A stretch of DNA of 16,893 bases from CAZEZY01 sp964516635 (GCA_964516635.1 CAZEZY010000044.1:1-16893), one strand, 5' to 3'; positions 6,464 to 14,695 are shown, counted from the first letter of the stretch. A program made the numbers and translations. The notes: generated by a model not told the origin, from the letters alone.

Positions 6464-7944
6464 CGCAGGTCAACGGTCAGTCGCCATTCGGTCTTCTGCC
6501 AGGCCAGGGCTTCTTCATCCAGCAGCCAGGCGGACTGAGGGTACTGCCTGGCCCAGCCTGGCACCGCCGTCAGCTTGAAATGCCGCGCCTTGTACTGGAA
6601 TCGCAGGGCAGCGATGTCGGGCTCCTTTCGGGCATGGCAGAGCAGCACGGCCAGCCGCAGACACACCAGTTGCTTCGCAAACAGTTCGTCGCCGAGTTCG
6701 GCCTCCAGCTTGCGCAGCTTCCCTCGCTGGCCCAGCACCAGCTGGCTCATGCGGTGCAACTCGGGCAGGGAAAAGCCCGGCGCATCCACATGGTCCAGGA
6801 TGTAGGCGCCATGCCGGTGGGCATCGCTGTGTGAAATGTGCGTGCCGATTTCGTGCAACCGTGCCGCCCAGTCCAGCTTCTGCGAGTAACGGCCATTGAG
6901 TGGATCGGGCGTGGCAATCTGGGCAAACAGCTCTTTGGCCACCCGAGAAACGCGTTCGCCCTGGGCCTTGTCGGTGGTGAAGCGCTCACCCAGCCAGCGA
7001 ACGGTGCGTTCGCGCACATCGGTCTGGTCGTTTTCCCGGTCGATGAGGTCGAACAGGGCGCCCTGTCGAAGGGCACCTTCGGCCCGGTGGATTTCCTGCA
7101 GCTCCAGCAACTCGAACAGGGCGTGGAGCACACTCAACCCGCCCGACAGCACCGGGCGCCGGTCGTCCTTCAGACCTTCCAGTTTCAGTTCGTCGGCGTT
7201 GCCGGCCCGCAGCCAGCGTTCGGTCAGCCAGTCCAGACCTGCCCGGCTGATCACGCCCGCCGGAAATCCGTTGGCATACAGGATCTCGCAGACCGCCCCC
7301 ACGGTACCGGACGATCCGTAAACGATGCCCCACTCGCTGCGAGGAAAGGTCTCGGTGGCCTCATCCAGCACCGCCTTGGCGGCAATCACCGCTGTTTTGA
7401 GCATCGCTGCCGTGGCCTGCCCCCTTGGGAAGTATCTCGTGGACCACGCCACACTGCCCAAACGGTACGACTCCATCCGCAAGGGGGTATAGCCCTGGCC
7501 CAGGATGACTTCGGTGGAGCGGCCACCGATGTCGAACACCAGGCGCTTTTCGTCGGATTGGGGCAGCAGATGCGTCACCCCCTGGTAGATCAGCCGTGCC
7601 TCTTCGTGGCCCGACACCACATCGATGGCGAAACCCAGAATGATCTGGGCCTTGCGCAAAAAATCGTCGCGGTTGCGGGCCTCGCGCAACGTTTGCGTGG
7701 CCACCGCCCGGACCTGGTTTTTCTTGAAACCCTGCAGGCGCTCTGCAAAGCGAGCGAGGCACTCCCAACCCCGCTCCATGGCCACCAGGCTCAGGTTCTT
7801 GTTGTCATCGAGGCCACTGCCCTGTCGCACCACCTCCTTGAGGTACTCCACGCGTTCAATGTGGCCCGAATCGTAGCGTCCAATTTCCAGGCGAAAGCTG
7901 TTGGACCCGAGGTCCACCGCCGCCAGTAGCGTTCCGTTTTGCAT
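6460..7944 (-). CDS. ppx: Exopolyphosphatase (Ppx/GppA family)
   Basis: Hydrolyses terminal phosphates from polyphosphate, opposing PPK1. A GppA-like pppGpp phosphatase activity is also possible in this family. The 494-residue protein has an ASKHA-fold N-terminal half with the phosphate-1 loop AAVDLGSNSFRLEIG (residues 8-22), SGHEEARLIYQGV with the catalytic glutamate near residue 114-115, the phosphate-2 loop DIGGRSTEVILG (138-149) and VYGSSGTVGAVCEI. The C-terminal half is HD-like (HEIGTHISHSDAHRHG). Arg142 replaces the Gly or Ala usual in the GGxSTE loop. I chose the ATG at 7944; a TTG at 7953 would add three residues. It runs divergently from pstS and converges on sixA with shared stop bases CTAG (6460-6463). 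No Pho box is evident in its own orientation. Confidence 0.93.
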   Translation of the reverse strand: MQNGTLLAAVDLGSNSFRLEIGRYDSGHIERVEYLKEVVRQGSGLDDNKNLSLVAMERGWECLARFAERLQGFKKNQVRAVATQTLREARNRDDFLRKAQIILGFAIDVVSGHEEARLIYQGVTHLLPQSDEKRLVFDIGGRSTEVILGQGYTPLRMESYRLGSVAWSTRYFPRGQATAAMLKTAVIAAKAVLDEATETFPRSEWGIVYGSSGTVGAVCEILYANGFPAGVISRAGLDWLTERWLRAGNADELKLEGLKDDRRPVLSGGLSVLHALFELLELQEIHRAEGALRQGALFDLIDRENDQTDVRERTVRWLGERFTTDKAQGERVSRVAKELFAQIATPDPLNGRYSQKLDWAARLHEIGTHISHSDAHRHGAYILDHVDAPGFSLPELHRMSQLVLGQRGKLRKLEAELGDELFAKQLVCLRLAVLLCHARKEPDIAALRFQYKARHFKLTAVPGWARQYPQSAWLLDEEALAWQKTEWRLTVDLR

Positions 7945-7970
7945 GCCGTTCAATCACTTGAAGGGCGCCC

Positions 7971-7979
7971 AGCATAACA
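7971..7979 (-). promoter_or_regulatory. Candidate extended -10 promoter for ppx
   Basis: On the minus strand the sequence TGTTATGCT reads as an extended -10 element (TG, one base, then TATGCT with 4 of 6 consensus matches). It lies about 27 bases upstream of the ppx ATG. No convincing -35 hexamer is visible at the right distance. It is the best candidate in this gap but unproven. Confidence 0.35.
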
Positions 7980-8055
7980 TCAAGCCAGGGGTCTTCGTCC
8001 CGCCATCCGGTGAGTTTGTTGGGAAATCCTGCTGACCGGCGGGGATTTCACGCCT

Positions 8056-8099
8056 CTGTGACAGAAACGTCAGAGGGCTGTCACAAAGATGTCACAAAA
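8056..8099 (+). promoter_or_regulatory. Tandem PhoB boxes (four 11-bp half-sites) upstream of pstS
   Basis: Four consecutive 11-bp units resemble PhoB half-sites (consensus CTGTCAT/C plus an A/T-rich tail): CTGTGACAGAA (8056-8066), ACGTCAGAGGG (8067-8077), CTGTCACAAAG (8078-8088) and ATGTCACAAAA (8089-8099). The last two are the strongest. Two adjacent PhoB dimer sites would fit here, with the downstream one replacing the -35 region. The site heads the pst-phoU-phoBR operon, so PhoB would activate its own gene. Confidence 0.85.
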
Positions 8100-8105
8100 C
8101 GTTTT

Positions 8106-8111
8106 TACATT
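8106..8111 (+). promoter_or_regulatory. -10 element of the pstS promoter
   Basis: TACATT (4 of 6 matches to TATAAT) starts 7 bases after the last PhoB half-site, about where the -10 of a PhoB-activated promoter is expected. Transcription would start near 8118. That lies downstream of the first possible ATG (8114) and so favours the pstS start at 8150. Confidence 0.55.
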
Positions 8112-8149
8112 CGATGCATCCCTTCCAACCTTCCTTCATGAGGATATCG

Positions 8150-9184
8150 ATGAAACGCACTTTTCTGAAAACCGTGGCTGCTGCCGCTCTTTCCGTGGCC
8201 ACCATCGGCTTCAGCAATGTCGCCATGGCTGCTGACATCACTGGCGCTGGCGCGACGTTCCCGTTCCCGATTTATGCCAAGTGGGCGGAAGCCTACAAGG
8301 CCCAGACCGGCGTCGGTCTGAACTACCAGTCCATCGGTTCCTCGGGCGGTATCCGCCAGATCCGTGCCAAGACCGTGGCTTTCGGTGCCACCGACGCGCC
8401 CGTGCCGGGTGCCGAACTGGACCGCGATGGCATGGTCCAGTTCCCAGCCATCATCGGTGGCACGGTGCCCGTGTTCAACCTGCAGGGTTTTGCCCAGGGT
8501 GAAGTCCGCATCACCGGCCCCGTGCTGGCCGAAATGTTCATGGGCAAGATCACCAACTGGAACGACCCCAAGATCGCTGCCCTGAACCCGGGCAAGACCT
8601 TCCCGAACCAAGCAGTTACAGTCGTTCACCGTGCGGACGGTTCCGGCACCACCTTCAACTGGACGGACTACCTGTCTGCCGTGAGCAAAGAATGGGCCGA
8701 CACCGTGGGCAAGGGCGCTGCTGTCAAGTGGCCCGCACCGACCTCCATCGGTGGTCGTGGCAACGAGGGCGTGGCCGCCAACGTGCAGCGCACCCGTGGC
8801 TCCATCGGTTACGTGGAATATGCTTACGCCAAGAAGAACAACATCCCCTACATGGCCGTTCAGAACGCCGCTGGTAACTTTGTCCGTCCGGACGAAACCA
8901 CGTTTGCCGCCGCCGCCGCCGGTGTGGACTGGTTCAGTGTGCCGGGCATGGGCGTGTCCATGGTGAACCCGAAGGGCGCCAATTCCTGGCCCATCAGCAC
9001 CGCTTCTTTCATCCTGATGTACAAAGAGCCCGCCAACGTGGCCGAGAGCAATGAAGTCCTGAAATTCTTCGACTGGGCATTCAAGAACGGGCAGAAGATG
9101 GCTCTGGAACTCGACTACGTGCCGATGCCCGATGCCGTGACCAACGACATCCGCACCAAGGTCTGGTCGCAGATCAAGCGCTGA
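8150..9184 (+). CDS. pstS: Periplasmic phosphate-binding protein PstS
   Basis: High-affinity periplasmic receptor that passes phosphate to the PstCAB transporter. The 344-residue precursor has a Sec signal peptide: Lys-Arg at the start, a hydrophobic AAAALSVATIGF core, and a likely cut after AMA near residue 27. The mature protein shows the phosphate-contact loops of the family: TGAGATFPFPIY at its start, IGSSGGIRQI, GATDAPV and RADGSGTTF, then the VKWP and GYVEYAYAKKN segments. The ATG at 8150 has a Shine-Dalgarno sequence, AGGA (8141-8144), 5 bases upstream. In-frame ATGs at 8114 and 8138 are rejected because they lack one and would spoil the signal peptide. It is first in the pst operon behind tandem Pho boxes. 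A hairpin separates it from pstC. Confidence 0.97.
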   Translation: MKRTFLKTVAAAALSVATIGFSNVAMAADITGAGATFPFPIYAKWAEAYKAQTGVGLNYQSIGSSGGIRQIRAKTVAFGATDAPVPGAELDRDGMVQFPAIIGGTVPVFNLQGFAQGEVRITGPVLAEMFMGKITNWNDPKIAALNPGKTFPNQAVTVVHRADGSGTTFNWTDYLSAVSKEWADTVGKGAAVKWPAPTSIGGRGNEGVAANVQRTRGSIGYVEYAYAKKNNIPYMAVQNAAGNFVRPDETTFAAAAAGVDWFSVPGMGVSMVNPKGANSWPISTASFILMYKEPANVAESNEVLKFFDWAFKNGQKMALELDYVPMPDAVTNDIRTKVWSQIKR

Positions 9185-9215
9185 TTCCGGTCTGACCTGA
9201 TCGCTTGACATTCAG

Positions 9216-9250
9216 CCCGCCGATCCGTTCTTTGCGGACGGCGGGTATTC
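9216..9250 (+). terminator. Stable hairpin between pstS and pstC (attenuator or mRNA stabiliser)
   Basis: CCCGCCG (9216-9222) pairs with CGGCGGG (9239-9245), and TCCG (9224-9227) pairs with CGGA (9235-9238), with one bulged A at 9223 and a TTCTTTG loop. The 11-bp stem is followed only by TATTC, a poor T-run. Partial termination or protection of the pstS message, giving more receptor than membrane components, is likely. Full termination is not, since pstCAB have no obvious own promoter. Confidence 0.65.
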
Positions 9251-9272
9251 ATATTTCGAAAAGGCATACAAA

Positions 9273-10292
9273 ATGGCAGCTGGCGATCCTCCCATGTCCA
9301 TCAAGGTATCCATGAACAACGAAGACATGTCCCACGAAACAGGTTCTGCCCGCATGGTTGCAGTGGCCAAGCGACAGCGGATTCAGGACTTTTTCTTTCA
9401 TCGCGTCACGCAACTGTTTTCTCTGCTGGTGCTGGCGGCGCTGGTCGGCATCATCGTCTCGTTGTTCATGAATGCCTGGCCGGCGTTCAAGGCATTCGGT
9501 GTGCAGTTCCTCTGGACGGTCGAATGGGACGTGGTGAACGAAGAGTTCGGTGCGGCCATGGCCATTGTCGGCACCTTGCTCACGGCGGGCATTGCGATGT
9601 TGATCGCTGTCCCTCTGGCCTTCGGCATTGCCCTGTTCCTGACCGAAACCTGCCCCGTCTGGCTGCGCCGGCCCTTGGGTACCGCAGTGGAACTCCTGGC
9701 AGCCGTGCCATCGATCATCTACGGCATGTTCGGCCTGTTCGTGTTTGCACCGTTGTTTGCCGATTACTTTCAGGTTCCGCTGCAACAGGTGCTGGGCGGC
9801 ATGCCCATCGTCGGCACCCTGTTTGGTGGCGTCACCAACGGCCTGGGCATTCTCGCGGCGGGTGTGATTCTGGCTTTCATGGTGCTTCCCTTTGTGGCGG
9901 CCGTGATGCGCGATGTGTTTGAAATTGTGCCCCCCATCTTGCGTGAATCGGCCTACGGTGTGGGTTGCACCACCTGGGAAGTGGTCCGCAAGGTGGTCTT
10001 GCCTTACACCCAGAAGGGGGTGATTGGCGGGATCATGCTGGGGTTGGGTCGTGCCCTGGGCGAAACCATGGCGGTGACCTTCGTCATCGGCAACGCCAAC
10101 CGCATGCCCACCTCGCTGTTTTCGCCGGGTACTTCGATCGCTTCCACGCTGGCCAACGAATTCGGCGAAGCCTTCGAGATGCACATGCATACCCTGTTTG
10201 CGCTGGGCTTCCTGCTGTTTGGCATCACGTTTGTGGTTCTCGCACTGGCCAAGATCCTGGTGAACCGTGCCGAAAAGGCCAAGGGAGTCTGA
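9273..10292 (+). CDS. pstC: Phosphate ABC transporter permease PstC
   Basis: One of the two inner-membrane permease subunits of the Pst phosphate importer. The 339-residue protein has a hydrophilic cytoplasmic N-terminus of about 45 residues and then six predicted membrane segments. The first is the LFSLLVLAALVGIIVSLF stretch and the last lies near the C-terminus (ALGFLLFGITFVVLALA). The EAA-type loop that docks on the ATPase is ESAYGVGCTTWEVV, followed by ALGETMAVTFVIGNA. AAGG (9261-9264) lies 8 bases before the chosen ATG at 9273. In-frame ATGs at 9294, 9312 and 9327 are possible and would trim only the cytoplasmic tail. pstA begins one base after its stop. Confidence 0.96.
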   Translation: MAAGDPPMSIKVSMNNEDMSHETGSARMVAVAKRQRIQDFFFHRVTQLFSLLVLAALVGIIVSLFMNAWPAFKAFGVQFLWTVEWDVVNEEFGAAMAIVGTLLTAGIAMLIAVPLAFGIALFLTETCPVWLRRPLGTAVELLAAVPSIIYGMFGLFVFAPLFADYFQVPLQQVLGGMPIVGTLFGGVTNGLGILAAGVILAFMVLPFVAAVMRDVFEIVPPILRESAYGVGCTTWEVVRKVVLPYTQKGVIGGIMLGLGRALGETMAVTFVIGNANRMPTSLFSPGTSIASTLANEFGEAFEMHMHTLFALGFLLFGITFVVLALAKILVNRAEKAKGV

Positions 10293-10293
10293 A

Positions 10294-11148
10294 ATGGAAT
10301 TCAATCAAGCCCTTTACAACCGCCGCCGTCGCAGCAACGCGATTGGCCTGACCTTGTCAATGTCCGCGATGGTGCTCGGACTGTCCGTGTTGCTGTGGAT
10401 TCTGTACGTCCTGTTCTCGAACGGGTTTGCGGCGCTCGACTGGGCCATGTTCACCCAGGACACGCCCGCTCCGGGTTCTGAAGGGGGGGGTCTGCGCAAT
10501 GCCATCGTGGGCAGTGCCATGCTGGTCGGATTGGCGGTGCTGGTGTCTACGCCCATCGGCATTCTGGCGGGTGTCTACCTGGCCGAGTACGGCGACACCA
10601 GCAAGACGGCCGAGATCACCCGTTTCGTGACCGACATCATGCTGTCGGCCCCATCCATCGTGCTCGGTCTTTTCGTGTATGCGATTGCGGTGGCCACGGT
10701 GGGCAACTTCTCGGGCTACGCCGGCAGTCTGGCACTTTCCCTGATCGCTGTGCCTGTGGTGGTTCGAACCACCGAAAACATGCTTCGCCTTGTTCCAGGC
10801 AGCTTGCGGGAAGCCGCATTCGCGCTGGGCGCTCCCCGCTGGAAAGTGGCCACCATGGTCACCTTGCGGGCTGCCAAGGCGGGGGTCATCACCGGTCTGC
10901 TGCTGGCCATCGCCCGCATCAGCGGTGAAACAGCCCCCTTGCTCTTCACCGCACTGAACAACCAGTTTTTCACCACCGACATGAGCGGCCCCATGGCCAA
11001 CCTGCCGGTCTGGATTTACCAGATGGCCATGAGCCCATTCGAAAACTGGATCCGTCTGGCCTGGGGTGGGGCATTGCTCATCACCATGACCGTGCTGGTC
11101 CTCAACATCATTGCCCGTGTGCTGTTCCGCGAAAAAGTGCGCGCCTGA
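10294..11148 (+). CDS. pstA: Phosphate ABC transporter permease PstA
   Basis: Second permease subunit of the Pst importer, forming the channel with PstC. The 284-residue protein starts with a basic stretch (YNRRRRSNAIGL) and has six hydrophobic segments, the first being LSMSAMVLGLSVLLWILYVL. The large first periplasmic loop contains FTQDTPAPGSEGGGL. The EAA loop is REAAFALGAPRWKVATMV, and RISGETAPLLFTAL is the conserved segment after it. The ATG at 10294 has a strong Shine-Dalgarno sequence, AAGGGAG (10281-10287), 6 bases upstream that lies inside the end of pstC. An upstream in-frame GTG at 10267 is rejected for that reason. It sits in the operon between pstC and pstB. Confidence 0.96.
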   Translation: MEFNQALYNRRRRSNAIGLTLSMSAMVLGLSVLLWILYVLFSNGFAALDWAMFTQDTPAPGSEGGGLRNAIVGSAMLVGLAVLVSTPIGILAGVYLAEYGDTSKTAEITRFVTDIMLSAPSIVLGLFVYAIAVATVGNFSGYAGSLALSLIAVPVVVRTTENMLRLVPGSLREAAFALGAPRWKVATMVTLRAAKAGVITGLLLAIARISGETAPLLFTALNNQFFTTDMSGPMANLPVWIYQMAMSPFENWIRLAWGGALLITMTVLVLNIIARVLFREKVRA

Positions 11149-11172
11149 TCACTGTATACACAGGAAAACATC

Positions 11173-11949
11173 ATGACTGAAACGGCTATTGCCCAGAAAA
11201 ATGCCATCGAGGTACGCAACCTGAACTTCTTCTATGGCAAGTTCCAGGGCCTCAAGGATGTCAACCTCGACATCGTCGAGCGCAAGGTCACGGCTTTCAT
11301 CGGCCCATCGGGTTGTGGCAAGTCCACGCTCTTGCGTACGCTTAACCGGATGTACAGCCTCTACCCGGGCCAGCGCGCCGAAGGGCAGATCAACTTCTAT
11401 GGCCAGAACATCCTGGACAACAAACAGGACCTGAACCTGCTGCGTGCCCGCATCGGCATGGTGTTCCAGAAGCCGACCCCCTTTCCCATGACGATTTACG
11501 ACAACATCGCCTTTGGCGTGAAGTTGTATGAAAACCTCAGCCGCTCCGAAATGGACGACCGCGTGGAATGGGCGCTCTCTAAGGCGGCCCTCTGGAACGA
11601 GGTGAAGGACAAGCTGAACCAGAACGGCCTGAGCCTCTCGGGCGGTCAGCAACAGCGCCTCTGCATTGCACGCAGCGTGGCGGTCAAGCCCTCGGTGCTG
11701 CTGCTCGACGAGCCGACCTCGGCGCTGGACCCGATCTCCACCGGCAAGGTCGAAGAACTGGTGCACGAACTCAAGAAAGACTACACGATTGCCATCGTGA
11801 CACACAACATGCAGCAGGCCGCCCGCTGCAGTGATTTCACGGCCTACATGTACCTGGGCGAACTGGTGGAATACGGCGCCACCGAACAGATTTTCTTCAA
11901 GCCCAAGCGCACCGAAACCGAAGACTACATCACAGGAAGGTTTGGCTGA
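11173..11949 (+). CDS. pstB: Phosphate ABC transporter ATP-binding protein PstB
   Basis: Cytoplasmic ATPase that powers PstCA. It also takes part in the PhoU-PhoR signalling complex. The 258-residue protein is of normal length and shows a complete nucleotide-binding domain: Walker A GPSGCGKST (44-52), Q-loop MVFQKPTPFPM, ABC signature LSGGQQQR (155-162), Walker B VLLLDEP (175-181), D-loop SALD, and the switch histidine His211 in VTHNMQQAARCSD. NLNFFYGKFQGLKDVNL and the FFKPKRTETEDYITGRFG end are characteristic of PstB rather than of other ATPases. AGGA (11162-11165) lies 7 bases before the ATG. phoU follows after 2 bases. Confidence 0.98.
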   Translation: MTETAIAQKNAIEVRNLNFFYGKFQGLKDVNLDIVERKVTAFIGPSGCGKSTLLRTLNRMYSLYPGQRAEGQINFYGQNILDNKQDLNLLRARIGMVFQKPTPFPMTIYDNIAFGVKLYENLSRSEMDDRVEWALSKAALWNEVKDKLNQNGLSLSGGQQQRLCIARSVAVKPSVLLLDEPTSALDPISTGKVEELVHELKKDYTIAIVTHNMQQAARCSDFTAYMYLGELVEYGATEQIFFKPKRTETEDYITGRFG

Positions 11950-11951
11950 TC

Positions 11952-12653
11952 ATGGCTGAAAAGCACCTCTCTAGCCAGTTCGATGCCGAACTGAGCAACA
12001 TTTCCACGCGCGTCCTCGAAATGGGTGGCCTGGTCGAATCCCAGCTGCGTCAATGCATCTACGCCATGCACCACATGAGCGTGGAGACGGCGAATCAGGT
12101 CCTCGACCTTGAGCAGAAAGTCAATCGTCTCGAAATCGAGATCGACCACGACATCACCTCCACCATGAGCCGTCGCCAGCCGACCGCACGTGATCTGCGC
12201 CTGCTCGTGGGCGTGTCGCGTGTGATCGTGAACCTCGAACGTGCCGGTGACGAATCGGCCCGCATCGCCCGCATGCTCAAGTCTTATGTGGAAGCGGGTG
12301 CGCCGCGCAGCTTGCCGGTGTCCGAACTGGCCAGCTCCGCCCAGAACGCCGCCGACTCCATGCACAAAACGCTGGACGCGTTTGCCCGTCTCGATGTGCA
12401 GTCTTCGCTGGAGATCATCAAAGAAGACGACCGGATTGACGCCGAATACGAACGGCTGTTCCGTCAGCTGATCACCTACATGATGGAAGACCCCCGGACC
12501 ATCAGTGCCAGCCTCAACCTGCTGTTTCTGGCCAAAGCCATCGAGCGCATCGGCGATCACGCCAAGAACATCGCCGAAGCCACCATCTACGTGGTCAAAG
12601 GCGCGGACATTCGTCACTCCACGGCCCAGCAGCGGGAGTCGGCCGTTCAATGA
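11952..12653 (+). CDS. phoU: Phosphate signalling and transport regulator PhoU
   Basis: Peripheral protein that links the Pst transporter to the sensor PhoR and keeps the Pho regulon off when phosphate is plentiful. The 233-residue, all-helical protein has two PhoU repeats, each a three-helix bundle. The first includes EQKVNRLEIEIDHD and ends with RVIVNLERAGDESARIA. The second has EDDRIDAEYERLFRQL and FLAKAIERIGDHAKNIAE. The paired ERxGDxxxxIA motifs carry the acidic metal-binding residues of the family. A Shine-Dalgarno sequence, AGGAAGG (11934-11940), lies inside the end of pstB. Its stop overlaps the phoB ATG (ATGA, 12650-12653), so PhoU and PhoB translation are probably coupled. Confidence 0.97.
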   Translation: MAEKHLSSQFDAELSNISTRVLEMGGLVESQLRQCIYAMHHMSVETANQVLDLEQKVNRLEIEIDHDITSTMSRRQPTARDLRLLVGVSRVIVNLERAGDESARIARMLKSYVEAGAPRSLPVSELASSAQNAADSMHKTLDAFARLDVQSSLEIIKEDDRIDAEYERLFRQLITYMMEDPRTISASLNLLFLAKAIERIGDHAKNIAEATIYVVKGADIRHSTAQQRESAVQ

Positions 12654-13378
12654 GAAAACTGCCTCGTGTCCTCATTGTGGAAGACGAGCCCGCGATTGCC
12701 GAGCTGATTGCCGTCAATCTGCGTCACAACGGCTTTGCCCCCACGGTCGTGTTTGACGCGGATGCCGCCCAGCGTGAGGTTGATTCGGTCCTGCCCGATG
12801 TCATCCTGCTGGACTGGATGCTGCCCGGCGAAAGCGGTGTCTCGCTGGCCAAGCGTTGGCGTCAGCAAGAACGGATCAGGACCGTGCCGATCATCATGTT
12901 GACCGCCCGGACCGAAGAGACCGACAAGGTACAGGGACTGGATGCCGGCGCCGACGATTACGTCACGAAACCGTTTTCCACTCAGGAATTGCTGGCCCGC
13001 ATCCGTGCCGTGCTCCGGCGCCGTGCACCCGAAGTGGTGAACGACACCGTTCAGTTGGGCGCACTCACGCTCGATGCGGCCACCTATCGGGTCACACTCG
13101 ACGGTGCCGAGCTCAAGGTGGGGCCTACCGAGTTCAAGTTGCTGCATTACCTGATGAAGCATCCCGAGCGCGTGCACACGCGCGGATCGCTGCTGGATCG
13201 CATCTGGGGTGACCATGTGTTCATCGAGGAGCGCACGGTGGACGTCCACGTGAAGCGTCTGCGTGAGTCCCTGGGCCATGCGGGCGCTATGATAGAAACC
13301 GTGAGGGGTGCGGGTTACCGCATGACCGCACAGCCACAACCTGCCGTCAGACCCAAAAACGACACCACCGCCGCATGA
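12650..13378 (+). CDS. phoB: Phosphate regulon response regulator PhoB
   Basis: OmpR-type transcription factor that binds Pho boxes when phosphorylated by PhoR. The 242-residue protein has a receiver domain (about 1-120) with acidic residues Glu11 and Asp12, phosphoacceptor Asp55 in ILLDWMLPG, Thr85 in MLTAR and Lys107 in VTKPF. A winged-helix DNA-binding domain follows (about 130-228), with PTEFKLLHYLMKHPERV, the recognition region EERTVDVHVKRLRESL and the ETVRGAGYRM wing. A disordered tail of about 15 residues ends it. GGGAG (12634-12638) stands 11 bases before the ATG. It overlaps phoU at the start and phoR at the end by ATGA. Position and domain pattern make PhoB much more likely than another OmpR-family regulator. 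Confidence 0.97.
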   Translation: MRKLPRVLIVEDEPAIAELIAVNLRHNGFAPTVVFDADAAQREVDSVLPDVILLDWMLPGESGVSLAKRWRQQERIRTVPIIMLTARTEETDKVQGLDAGADDYVTKPFSTQELLARIRAVLRRRAPEVVNDTVQLGALTLDAATYRVTLDGAELKVGPTEFKLLHYLMKHPERVHTRGSLLDRIWGDHVFIEERTVDVHVKRLRESLGHAGAMIETVRGAGYRMTAQPQPAVRPKNDTTAA

Positions 13379-14685
13379 TCCGCCGTCCTCTGGAGTTGCT
13401 TGCCCTCACCCTGGCAGGCGGTCTGCTGGCGGCGTATTCGGCTGATGGGGAGTGGGCACCGGTTCTGGGTTGCCTGGGAGGTGCGGCGCTCTGGATCTCG
13501 CTCGACAACATTCGCGCGGCCAAAGTCCTTTCCTGGCTCCGACATGGTCAATCGGTGCAACCTCCGCGTACGTCTTCCGTGTGGGCCGAAGTGGTGGAGC
13601 GGGCTCGCAAGCATTTCAAATCGCTCAATCGCAAGGCTCGCAAGAGCGAAGCCCGGTTGCAGGAATTCCTGGCGGCCATCCAGGCATCCCCGAACGGGGT
13701 GGTTTTGCTGGATCGAAATGCAGCGATCGAGTGGTGCAACTTCACGGCGGCACAGCATCTGGGTTTTGATTCCAAACGAGACCTCCATCAACAGATCCGC
13801 AACCTTGTCAGGGACCCGGCTTTCATTGCCTTTCTGAACCAGGGCGATTTCACCGGGTCGGTGGAAATCGATGGCCGCGACGCGATGCCAAGTCATCCCC
13901 AGCGTATTTCCATCAACATGCACGTGTACGGCAAAGGGCGCCGTCTGATGCTGACACGGGATGTCACGGCACTTGAGCAGGCCGAGGCCATGCGACGCGA
14001 TTTCGTCGCCAATGTGTCGCATGAAATCCGCACACCCCTCACGGTGGTGACAGGCTTTATCGAAACCCTGCTGTGTCTCGATCTGACACCGGAGGAACAG
14101 CGGCGCTACCTGCAGTTGATGGACACGCAGGCCCAGCGCATGCAGGGGCTGGTGAGCGATCTCCTCACCCTGTCCCGGCTCGAGGGCAGCCCGATTCCAG
14201 GTGCGACCGAATGGGTGAATGCGCAGTCCTTGCTGGAGCAATCCATGGGCGAAGCCCGGGCGCTGTCAGATGTGCTGGGTGGCGAGCACCATTTCGTGCC
14301 CGAGGACGGGCCCGTGCTCGATATCGCCGGGGCGCGCAACGAACTGGCGAGCGCCATGACCAATCTGCTGAACAATGCCGTGAGGCATACCCCGCCGGGC
14401 AGCACCGTGCGAGCCGGGTGGCGCACCACGCCCGATGGAGGTGCGGAGTTTTACGTCCATGACAATGGCCCGGGGATTGCCCAGGAGCATCTTCCCCGGC
14501 TGACCGAGCGTTTCTACCGGGTTGACCGGAGCCGCTCACGGGAGACCGGAGGAACCGGACTGGGTCTGGCCATCGTGAAGCACGTGGCTCAGCGCCATGG
14601 TGGCCAGATGCTGGTTCAGAGCGTCCTGGGCAAGGGTTCAACCTTTGTGATCAGCCTTCCCCCCAGTCGGGTGCTCGTGGGCTGA
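13375..14685 (+). CDS. phoR: Phosphate regulon sensor histidine kinase PhoR
   Basis: Inner-membrane kinase-phosphatase that controls PhoB according to the state of Pst and PhoU. The 436-residue protein begins with two closely spaced hydrophobic segments (about residues 6-22 and 27-44) with almost no periplasmic loop, as known for PhoR. A charged linker and a PAS domain (about 95-200, starting LQEFLAAIQASPNGVVLLD) follow. Next come the DHp helix with phosphoacceptor His216 in NVSHEIRTPL and the ATPase domain with N-box LLNNAVRH, DNGPGI (363-368) and GGTGLGLA (392-399). The start overlaps the phoB stop by ATGA and no separate Shine-Dalgarno sequence is visible, so translation is probably coupled. 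The gene ends 10 bases before the stop of a convergent gene, with no clear terminator between them. Confidence 0.97.
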   Translation: MIRRPLELLALTLAGGLLAAYSADGEWAPVLGCLGGAALWISLDNIRAAKVLSWLRHGQSVQPPRTSSVWAEVVERARKHFKSLNRKARKSEARLQEFLAAIQASPNGVVLLDRNAAIEWCNFTAAQHLGFDSKRDLHQQIRNLVRDPAFIAFLNQGDFTGSVEIDGRDAMPSHPQRISINMHVYGKGRRLMLTRDVTALEQAEAMRRDFVANVSHEIRTPLTVVTGFIETLLCLDLTPEEQRRYLQLMDTQAQRMQGLVSDLLTLSRLEGSPIPGATEWVNAQSLLEQSMGEARALSDVLGGEHHFVPEDGPVLDIAGARNELASAMTNLLNNAVRHTPPGSTVRAGWRTTPDGGAEFYVHDNGPGIAQEHLPRLTERFYRVDRSRSRETGGTGLGLAIVKHVAQRHGGQMLVQSVLGKGSTFVISLPPSRVLVG

Positions 14686-14695
14686 ACAACGGGCA

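Noticed and set aside
6838..7929. 363-codon plus-strand open frame opposite ppx
   Set aside because: Antisense shadow; ppx on the minus strand has intact motifs over the same stretch.
8114..8149. ATG at 8114 as the pstS start
   Set aside because: It lies at or before the predicted transcription start and would add 12 residues in front of a normal signal peptide. The ATG at 8150 has a good Shine-Dalgarno sequence.
8105..10304. Long minus-strand open frames opposite pstS and pstC
   Set aside because: No plausible domains, membrane segments or signals; the plus-strand genes are unambiguous.
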